6,101 bases of DNA from Wenzhouxiangella sp. (lineage in GTDB: Bacteria; Pseudomonadota; Gammaproteobacteria; Xanthomonadales; Wenzhouxiangellaceae): assembly GCA_007116585.1 (NCBI GenBank), contig SKIE01000055.1:1-6101 (forward strand), in the 5' to 3' direction. Both the position numbers and the translations under genes were made by a program. Numbering within the stretch: the stretch's first letter is position 1; each line of letters begins with the position of its first letter. The notes under the pieces were generated by a model, which did no database searches, was not told the origin of the DNA, and saw nothing but the letters and a program-made list of their open reading frames with translations. Positions 1-6,101 of the stretch are shown here, piece by piece.

Positions 1-1
1 C

Positions 2-1336
2 TTCATTGCCGCCCAGCTGATCTGGCCCGGCCTGGGCTGGGAAATCCCGTGGCTGAGCTACGGCCGCCTGCGTCCGCTGCACACCAACGCCGTGATCTTT
101 GCCTTCGGCGGCTCGGCCCTGTTTGCCACCAGCTATTACTGCGTGCAGCGCACCTGCCATACCCGGCTGTTTTCCGACGGGCTGGCCTCTTTCACGTTCT
201 GGGGCTGGCAACTGGTCATTGTCGGTGCGGCCATCACCCTGCCGATGGGCCTGACGATGGGCAAGGAATACGCTGAGCTGATCTGGCCGCTGGCCGTTCT
301 TATTGCGGTGGTCTGGGTGTCTTACGCCGTCGTGTTCTTCGGCACCATCGTCAAGCGCAAGGTCAAGCACATCTACGTGGCCAACTGGTTCTTTGGCGCG
401 TTCATCCTGACCGTGGCCGTGCTGCACATCGTCAACAATCTGGCGCTGCCGACCGGACTGACTCATTCCTACCCGATCTACTCCGGCACGGTGGATGCCA
501 TGGTGCAGTGGTGGTACGGCCATAACGCGGTCGGCTTTTTCCTGACCGCCGGATTCCTGGGCATGATGTATTACTTCGTGCCCAAGCAGGCCGGTCGGCC
601 GGTTTACTCGTACCGGCTATCTATCGTGCACTTCTGGTCGCTGATCGCCATCTACATGTGGGCCGGCCCGCACCATCTGCACTACACCGCCCTGCCCGAC
701 TGGGTCCAAACCTTGGGCATGGTGTTTTCCATCATGCTGCTGGCACCGAGCTGGGGCGGCATGATCAACGGCATCATGACCCTGTCGGGTGCCTGGCACA
801 AACTGCGCACCGACCCGATCCTGCGCTTCATGATCGTCGCCCTGTCGTTCTACGGCATGTCGACTTTTGAAGGGCCGATGATGTCGATCAAGACGGTCAA
901 CGCGCTCTCGCACTACACCGACTGGACCATCGGCCACGTCCACGCCGGCGCGCTGGGCTGGGTGGCGATGATTTCCATCGGCGCGCTCTACAGCCTGTTC
1001 CCGCGCCTGTTCGGGGTTGAAAGGATGTACTCGACCCGCCTGATCGAATGGCATTTCTGGACCTCGACCATCGGCACCGTGCTCTACATCGTTGCCATGT
1101 GGATCGCCGGTGTCATGCAGGGCCTGATGTGGAGAACCTTCAACGAAGACGGCACGCTGACCTACACCTTCATTGAAGTACTGCAGTTCACCTACCCGTA
1201 CTACGGCCTGCGCCTGTTCGGCGGCATCGTATTCACCTCGGGCATGTTCCTGATGGTGTGGAACGTCTACAAGACCTGGCAGATGGCGCCGAAGCGGACC
1301 GAAGAAGTACCGGTTCCGGCGGCAGCCCACGCCTGA
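2..1336 (+). CDS. ccoN: cbb3-type cytochrome c oxidase catalytic subunit I (CcoN), 5'-truncated
   Basis: CcoN is the integral-membrane catalytic subunit that reduces O2 to water and pumps protons. The frame is open from base 2 to the TGA at 1334-1336 (444 residues), so the gene begins before the window; by comparison with the ~475-residue family about 33 residues are missing. Counting the first full codon as 1, the expected ligands are all visible: His27 (in LRPLHTN) and His314 for low-spin heme b; His174 ([11 protein letters not shown]), His224 and His225 (AGPHHLHYT) for CuB; His312 ([10 protein letters not shown]) for heme b3; Tyr218, the tyrosine that is cross-linked to the CuB histidine in this family; and Glu290 (STFEGP). 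A constant offset of 33 reproduces P. stutzeri numbering (60, 207, 251, 257, 258, 323, 345, 347), so there are no indels across the core. The C-terminus is a short soluble tail rich in Pro and Ala. The true start and promoter are outside the window. Confidence 0.98.
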   Translation, partial: FIAAQLIWPGLGWEIPWLSYGRLRPLHTNAVIFAFGGSALFATSYYCVQRTCHTRLFSDGLASFTFWGWQLVIVGAAITLPMGLTMGKEYAELIWPLAVLIAVVWVSYAVVFFGTIVKRKVKHIYVANWFFGAFILTVAVLHIVNNLALPTGLTHSYPIYSGTVDAMVQWWYGHNAVGFFLTAGFLGMMYYFVPKQAGRPVYSYRLSIVHFWSLIAIYMWAGPHHLHYTALPDWVQTLGMVFSIMLLAPSWGGMINGIMTLSGAWHKLRTDPILRFMIVALSFYGMSTFEGPMMSIKTVNALSHYTDWTIGHVHAGALGWVAMISIGALYSLFPRLFGVERMYSTRLIEWHFWTSTIGTVLYIVAMWIAGVMQGLMWRTFNEDGTLTYTFIEVLQFTYPYYGLRLFGGIVFTSGMFLMVWNVYKTWQMAPKRTEEVPVPAAAHA

Positions 1337-1354
1337 CGCGACTGATGAGCCATC

Positions 1355-1360
1355 GAGGAG
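1355..1360 (+). promoter_or_regulatory. Ribosome binding site of ccoO
   Basis: GAGGAG lies 9 bases upstream of the ATG at 1370, in the 33-base gap between ccoN and ccoO. It is the best Shine-Dalgarno match in the window and supports this ATG over the out-of-frame ATG at 1374. The gap holds no hairpin or promoter that I can recognise. Confidence 0.75.
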
Positions 1361-1369
1361 CGAATTACC

Positions 1370-1990
1370 ATGCATGAGAAAATCGAAAAGAACATCGGCC
1401 TGATGGCCGTGCTCATCGTCATCGCCATCAGCTTCGGCGGGCTGGTCGAAATCGTGCCACTGATGTTCAAAGGCGCGGTGGTGGAACCGGCCGATGGCGT
1501 CAAGCCTTACAGCGCAGAGCGCCTGGCCGGCTACGACGTGTATGTGGCCGAAGGCTGCTACAACTGTCACAGCCAGCAGATTCGCCCGTTCCGGTCCGAG
1601 ACCGAGCGCTATGGCCACTACTCGATCGCCGGTGAGTTTGTCTATGACCGGCCGTTCCAGTGGGGCTCAAAGCGCACAGGCCCGGACCTGGCCCGGGTCG
1701 GCGGGCGCTACAGCGACGACTGGCATTACCTGCACATGATTGATCCGCGCGCGGTGGTGCCCGAGTCCAACATGCCGGCCTACCCGTGGCTGGCAGAGCG
1801 CATGGTTGACGGTGCCACGGTGGAGCGGCGCATGCGCGCACTGCAGCGGCTGGGCCACCCCTACAGCGATGAAGACATCGAGGGCGCGCGCGGGGCGGTG
1901 CAGGGCAAGACCGAGCTCGACGCGCTGATTGCCTATCTGCAGGGTCTGGGCACGCAGTGGACCGGCCAGAACGGAGTCAACCAGCAATGA
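1370..1990 (+). CDS. ccoO: cbb3-type cytochrome c oxidase monoheme subunit II (CcoO)
   Basis: CcoO is a membrane-anchored c-type cytochrome that passes electrons from CcoP to the hemes of CcoN. The 206-residue product is close to the usual ~200. An uncleaved N-terminal helix spans about residues 9-32, which places the rest in the periplasm. The single heme-binding motif is CYNCH at 63-67, within the family hallmark [14 protein letters not shown]. Further conserved blocks follow: ERYGHYS (80-85), [20 protein letters not shown] (88-107) and [11 protein letters not shown] (131-141), where Met135 is the probable sixth heme ligand. The C-terminal part ([14 protein letters not shown], then [19 protein letters not shown]) is also typical. 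The start has a good Shine-Dalgarno. The stop overlaps the ccoQ start in the sequence ATGA. Confidence 0.98.
   Translation: MHEKIEKNIGLMAVLIVIAISFGGLVEIVPLMFKGAVVEPADGVKPYSAERLAGYDVYVAEGCYNCHSQQIRPFRSETERYGHYSIAGEFVYDRPFQWGSKRTGPDLARVGGRYSDDWHYLHMIDPRAVVPESNMPAYPWLAERMVDGATVERRMRALQRLGHPYSDEDIEGARGAVQGKTELDALIAYLQGLGTQWTGQNGVNQQ
1973..1976 (+). promoter_or_regulatory. Ribosome binding site deciding the ccoQ start
   Basis: GGAG within the last codons of ccoO sits 10 bases before the ATG at 1987. It favours 1987 as the ccoQ start over the earlier in-frame ATG at 1957, which would add ten hydrophilic residues in front of the membrane helix. Confidence 0.55.
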
Positions 1991-2145
1991 GCAGCGGAGT
2001 GTGGACAGCGTTCGCCATGCTGGCCTTCGTCGGCATCACCATCTGGGTGTTCCTGATCAAGGACAAGAAGGACTTCGATGAGCAGGCCCATCTGCCGCTG
2101 GACGAGGAAGACAAGAACAATCGGGACAAGGAGTCGGGATCATGA
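1987..2145 (+). CDS. ccoQ: cbb3-type cytochrome c oxidase small subunit IV (CcoQ/FixQ)
   Basis: This 52-residue protein has one hydrophobic helix (about residues 5-24, [19 protein letters not shown]) followed by a highly charged tail ([20 protein letters not shown]). That is the standard CcoQ layout, including the FDE-x-A-x-LPL block seen in many FixQ proteins. CcoQ is not catalytic; it is known to stabilise the association of CcoP with the CcoNO core, notably in the presence of oxygen. An in-frame ATG exists 30 bases upstream, but the ATG at 1987 overlaps the ccoO stop (ATGA), has a GGAG at suitable distance, and yields the usual family length. The stop in turn overlaps the ccoP start (ATGA), so translation of ccoO, ccoQ and ccoP is probably coupled. 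Confidence 0.93.
   Translation: MSSGVWTAFAMLAFVGITIWVFLIKDKKDFDEQAHLPLDEEDKNNRDKESGS
2128..2133 (+). promoter_or_regulatory. Ribosome binding site of ccoP
   Basis: AAGGAG near the end of ccoQ lies 8 bases before the ccoP ATG at 2142, giving ccoP its own strong ribosome entry in addition to possible coupling through the ATGA overlap. Confidence 0.7.
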
Positions 2146-3053
2146 GTGCGTTCTGGCACTGGTTTATCGTCATCATCACGCTGGCCTTCACCGCCGCCAT
2201 GGTGTGGCTGTTCATCGCCACCGGCAAGGCCAAGGTGCCTACCGGCACCAACAGCGAAGGCAAGGAAACCACGGGTCACGTCTGGGACGAGGACCTGGAG
2301 GAGCTGAACAACCCGATGCCGCGCTGGTGGCTGTGGTTGTTCTACGGCTCGGTGATCTTCTCACTGATCTACCTGGTGCTGTATCCGGGACTGGGTCGCT
2401 ACGAGGGGCTGCTGGGCTGGACTTCATCCGGGCAGTATCTTCAAGAACGCACCGCCGCCGACGCGGCTTTTGAAGAACGCTTTGGCGAACTGGTGACCAT
2501 GCCGCTGGCCGAACTGGCGCAGCATCCGGGCGCACTGGAAGCCGGACGCAACCTGTACCGGACCAACTGCTCGACCTGCCACGGCTCCGACGCTCGCGGC
2601 TCGCGCGGCTACCCCAACCTGACCAACAATCACTGGATCTGGGGCGGAGAGCCGGAGCAGGTGCTGACCAGCATCTACGACGGCCGCATTGCCGCCATGC
2701 CCGGGTTTGAAGGCGCGCTGGATGATCAGGCCGTCACCCGCACCGCCGTGTTCGTCCAGCAGCTGGCCGGGCAATCGGTGGATTCAGCCATGGCCGCATC
2801 CGGACGCCGCCACTACGAGCAGCTCTGTGCAGCCTGTCACGGCCCGGACGGCACCGGCAATCCACTACTGGGCGCACCCGACCTGACCGCCGGCATCTAC
2901 ACCTACGGCAGCAGCATTGATGACCTGCGCTACACCATTCGCAACGGCCGCAACGGTGTCATGCCGGCCCAGCGCGATCTGCTCGGCGAGGCGCGTTCGC
3001 GCCTGGTCACCGCCTACGTGTTGAGCCTGAACATGAACGGCAGTGATGGCTGA
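2142..3053 (+). CDS. ccoP: cbb3-type cytochrome c oxidase diheme subunit III (CcoP)
   Basis: CcoP takes electrons from cytochrome c donors and hands them to CcoO. The 303-residue length is typical. Two membrane helices are visible, at about residues 5-27 and 62-82. They are joined by a cytoplasmic loop that ends in the family signature WDEDLEELNNPMPRWW (48-63). The two-helix form is the long CcoP type found in many proteobacteria, as opposed to the one-helix form. After the second helix come two periplasmic cytochrome c domains: heme motif CSTCH at 143-147 with probable axial Met186 (IAAMPGF), and CAACH at 229-233 with probable axial Met274 (NGVMPAQ). Both domains look complete. The start is an ATG that overlaps the ccoQ stop. 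The 3' end overlaps the next small gene by 8 bases. Confidence 0.98.
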   Translation: MSAFWHWFIVIITLAFTAAMVWLFIATGKAKVPTGTNSEGKETTGHVWDEDLEELNNPMPRWWLWLFYGSVIFSLIYLVLYPGLGRYEGLLGWTSSGQYLQERTAADAAFEERFGELVTMPLAELAQHPGALEAGRNLYRTNCSTCHGSDARGSRGYPNLTNNHWIWGGEPEQVLTSIYDGRIAAMPGFEGALDDQAVTRTAVFVQQLAGQSVDSAMAASGRRHYEQLCAACHGPDGTGNPLLGAPDLTAGIYTYGSSIDDLRYTIRNGRNGVMPAQRDLLGEARSRLVTAYVLSLNMNGSDG

Positions 3054-3321
3054 CCCCACGGGACGTCCGATGGTGCAGATTGTGGGGGCCATTCTGTGGC
3101 CCTCCTTCTTTGCCGCCGGTATGGCCACGGTGGTGTTTTTCATCGTGGTCGACCCGCTGGTGCTGCGTGACATCACCTTCCCGGAGCTGGAAATGTCGCG
3201 CCTGGGCGGCTACACCATCGCCTTTTTCATGTTCTGGGCGGCCACTGCCTCGTCCAGCCTGTTCACCCGCATCCTGCTCGAGCCGCCGCGGCACTTCAAC
3301 CGCCGCAAACGGACACAATGA
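3046..3321 (+). CDS. Small two-helix membrane protein of unknown function between ccoP and ccoG
   Basis: I cannot name a family for this 91-residue protein. It has a short N-terminal segment, a first hydrophobic helix at about residues 11-35 (ending FFIVVDPLVL), a polar stretch RDITFPELEMSRLGG (41-55), and a second helix at about 56-74 (YTIAFFMFWAATASSSLF). The tail is strongly basic (EPPRHFNRRKRTQ, 79-91). By the positive-inside rule the C-terminus is probably cytoplasmic, and two helices would put the N-terminus there too. It has no cysteine, and no CxxCH or metal-binding motif. The start is taken as ATG at 3046, which overlaps the ccoP stop; a GTG at 3043 directly before it would add one residue. 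No clear Shine-Dalgarno is seen, so translation is probably coupled to ccoP. Reading-frame integrity, codon use like its neighbours, and position inside the cco block support a real gene. A role in oxidase assembly or as an accessory subunit is inference from position only. Confidence 0.85.
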   Translation: MADPTGRPMVQIVGAILWPSFFAAGMATVVFFIVVDPLVLRDITFPELEMSRLGGYTIAFFMFWAATASSSLFTRILLEPPRHFNRRKRTQ

Positions 3322-3331
3322 GCGCATAGCC

Positions 3332-4720
<1,389 letters not shown>

Positions 4721-4727
4721 GACCGCC

Positions 4728-5225
4728 ATGCAAGCAACCGCTCCCAACCCCTGGTACAAGGAACCCTGGCCTTTCATCCTGATCAGCATCACAGGCCTTG
4801 GCGTCGTGGCCGGGTCCACGCTGGCCTATATCGGCCTGTCCAATCCGCCTGAAATCGTCAGCGGGCAGTTCGACTCACTCGGCAAGTTCCTGACCGAAGA
4901 CACCAGCCGGGCGGCCGAAGCCCGCGCGCTGGGCCTGTCCGGACGGCTGGGCGTGGACGGCGACGCGATCACGCTGAGCCTGTCGGCCGGCGATCTGGCC
5001 AGCCTGCCCGGCGAGCTGATGGTGCAGTTCCAGCACCCGGCCACCAGCGACGGCGACAGCGTTGCCCTGCTGGTTCACGAAGGCGGCGGCAGCTATCGTG
5101 GCGTGACCAGCGAGGCGCCACATCAGCGCGCGCGCATCCTGGTCACCGACCTGGCCCAGTCGTGGGCGCTGGCCGGCCGCATGCAGGCCGACGGCCCGGC
5201 ACCGGTTGAACCCGGACGTCCATGA
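4728..5225 (+). CDS. ccoH: CcoH/FixH-family cbb3 oxidase assembly protein, divergent
   Basis: FixH/CcoH proteins are single-helix inner-membrane proteins needed for late assembly and stability of the cbb3 complex. This 165-residue protein has the family layout. An N-terminal WYKEPWPF motif (9-16) is followed by one hydrophobic helix (about 16-37, ILISITGLGVVAGSTLAYIG), then a periplasmic beta-rich domain containing LGLSGRL (68-74), FQHPATSDGD (101-110), SYRG (122-125) and a closing WALAGRM (146-152). The position between ccoG and ccoI is the canonical one. The oddity is right after the helix: most family members carry a DDYYK-type motif there, whereas this protein reads SGQFDSLGKFLTED (45-58). 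It starts 7 bases after ccoG with no strong Shine-Dalgarno, and its stop overlaps the ccoI start (ATGA). Identity rests on the WYK-W motif, topology and context more than on overall similarity. Confidence 0.88.
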   Translation: MQATAPNPWYKEPWPFILISITGLGVVAGSTLAYIGLSNPPEIVSGQFDSLGKFLTEDTSRAAEARALGLSGRLGVDGDAITLSLSAGDLASLPGELMVQFQHPATSDGDSVALLVHEGGGSYRGVTSEAPHQRARILVTDLAQSWALAGRMQADGPAPVEPGRP

Positions 5226-6101
5226 CCGCGGCAGTTCGACACAGCGCCGACGGCTGCTGGCACTGCGGCGAAGCCATCCCGCCCGGCGTCGATATTCAGG
5301 CCGAAATCGGCGGTGAGCAACGCGCCATGTGCTGCCATGGCTGCCAAACCGTGGCCCGGCTGATCGACTCGGCCGGACTGACACGCTATTACGATTTCCG
5401 CGATGCCCTGCCGGAGCGCCCTGAACTCGCCGAGCAGGCCAGCGCGGCGGATTTTCTGGCCTGGGACCGCCCGGCAGTGCGCGATCATTACGGACACGGT
5501 GACTGCGACGGGCTCGTGCGCCTGAGTCTGGTGCTGGAAAACGTGCACTGCGCCGCCTGCGCCTGGCTGATCCAGCGCTTTGTCGGCACGCTGGACGGCG
5601 TGGCCGAAATCCGTGTCGATGTGGCCGACGGGCGCGCCCACCTGCGCTTTGATCCAGAACGCGTGCAGTTAAGCGAGATTGCCGCCCGACTTGCCGCCCT
5701 CGGCTACCAACCCCACCTGGACTCGCCCACGGCCGGGCTGGCCCGCAACCAGTCCGAACGACGCCAGATGCTGAAATACATCGTGGTGGCCGGGCTGGGC
5801 ATGATGCAGGTGATGAGCTATGCCCTGGCCAAGTACATCGGCGCCTGGCAGGGGCTGGACGCCCAGACCGAGCGGTTTTTGCTTGTGATCTCCATGGTGG
5901 TGGCGGTGCCGGTGTGTCTTTACGCCGGGCAGTTGTTCTACAAGTCGGCCTGGCGCACGCTCAAGCAACGCCGCATCGGTATGGACGTGCCCGTAGCCGC
6001 CGCCATGCTGCTGGCCCTGTTCACGAGCGTGTTCATCACCCTGTTCGGCAGCGGTGATGTCTACTTTGACTCGGTCGTGATGTTCATCTTCTTTTTGCTG
6101 C
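5222..6101 (+). CDS. ccoI: P1B-type copper-transporting ATPase CcoI/FixI, 3'-truncated
   Basis: CcoI is an inner-membrane P-type ATPase that moves Cu(I) for insertion into the CuB site of CcoN. From ATG 5222 the frame stays open to the window edge (293 full codons plus one base), so only about the first third of a typical ~800-residue protein is present. Residues 1-60 form the Cys-rich N-terminal domain found on this subgroup, with CWHCG (12-16) and CCHGC (37-41). A heavy-metal-associated domain follows (about 98-165), with its metal site as HCAACAWL (109-116), the FixI form of the usual CxxC. Membrane segments lie at about 186-205, 218-238, 256-275 and 279-293, with RIGMDVPVAAAML (251-263) matching the conserved stretch of copper ATPases. 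The CPC motif, DKTGT phosphorylation site and ATP-binding domain would lie beyond the window. The start overlaps the ccoH stop (ATGA) and lacks a clear Shine-Dalgarno, suggesting translational coupling. Confidence 0.96.
   Translation, partial: MTAAVRHSADGCWHCGEAIPPGVDIQAEIGGEQRAMCCHGCQTVARLIDSAGLTRYYDFRDALPERPELAEQASAADFLAWDRPAVRDHYGHGDCDGLVRLSLVLENVHCAACAWLIQRFVGTLDGVAEIRVDVADGRAHLRFDPERVQLSEIAARLAALGYQPHLDSPTAGLARNQSERRQMLKYIVVAGLGMMQVMSYALAKYIGAWQGLDAQTERFLLVISMVVAVPVCLYAGQLFYKSAWRTLKQRRIGMDVPVAAAMLLALFTSVFITLFGSGDVYFDSVVMFIFFLL

Noticed and set aside
1337..1369. Possible internal promoter, FNR/ANR box or hairpin in the ccoN-ccoO gap
   Set aside because: The 33 bases show only the Shine-Dalgarno. 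No TTGAT-N4-ATCAA palindrome, -10/-35 pair or stable stem was found by eye.
617..1618. Minus-strand open frame of 333 codons opposite ccoN and ccoO
   Set aside because: Same cause: it is the antisense shadow of two well-supported genes, with biased composition and no recognisable motif.
1957..1986. Earlier ATG (1957) as the ccoQ start
   Set aside because: It would add ten hydrophilic residues before the membrane helix and overlap ccoO by 34 bases. The ATG at 1987 has a placed GGAG and gives typical CcoQ length.
3080..3331. Upstream 84-codon extension of the ccoG reading frame
   Set aside because: It lies wholly inside the small membrane-protein gene in another frame, reads as Ser/Pro/Arg/Trp-rich low-complexity sequence, and would give CcoG an N-terminus unlike the family. 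ATG 3332 gives the normal protein.

Overview
The window is one uninterrupted block of plus-strand genes for a cbb3-type (C-family) heme-copper cytochrome c oxidase and the machinery that assembles it. The order is ccoN (5' end cut off), ccoO, ccoQ, ccoP, a small unnamed two-helix membrane protein gene, ccoG, ccoH and ccoI (3' end cut off). The DNA is GC-rich with strong third-position GC. The proteins match the pattern of proteobacterial cbb3 operons; the CcoN residue spacing agrees with the Pseudomonas stutzeri enzyme. A high-GC gammaproteobacterium (Xanthomonadales- or Chromatiales-like) is my best guess, but this is inference from recall, not a database result.

Bases 2-3053 encode the oxidase. 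CcoN holds the low-spin heme b and the heme b3/CuB oxygen-reducing site. CcoO is a membrane-anchored monoheme c subunit, CcoQ a single-helix stabilising subunit, and CcoP a diheme c subunit that receives electrons from soluble or bc1-linked donors. Every heme and copper ligand I could check is present, so the enzyme looks intact and functional. Bases 3046-3321 hold a 91-residue two-helix protein of unknown function, coupled by overlap to ccoP.

Bases 3332-6101 encode assembly factors. CcoG is a membrane protein with two four-cysteine ferredoxin-type clusters, linked in the literature to Cu(II) reduction. CcoH is a FixH-family single-helix assembly protein, whose sequence just after the helix departs from the usual family motif. 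CcoI is a P1B-type copper ATPase supplying copper for the CuB site; only its N-terminal metal-binding domains and first membrane helices lie in the window.

The genes are packed tightly: stop/start overlaps (ATGA) at ccoO/ccoQ, ccoQ/ccoP and ccoH/ccoI, an 8-base overlap at ccoP/small gene, and gaps of 7-33 bases elsewhere. No internal promoter, terminator, RNA gene, mobile element, repeat array or CRISPR was seen, and no gene-free stretch exceeds about 35 bases. The likely picture is one transcript that makes both enzyme and assembly factors. The promoter, where oxygen-responsive FNR/ANR control would be expected, lies upstream of the window. This is essentially an ordinary conserved respiratory operon; the small gene between ccoP and ccoG and the divergent CcoH are the parts most worth a second look.
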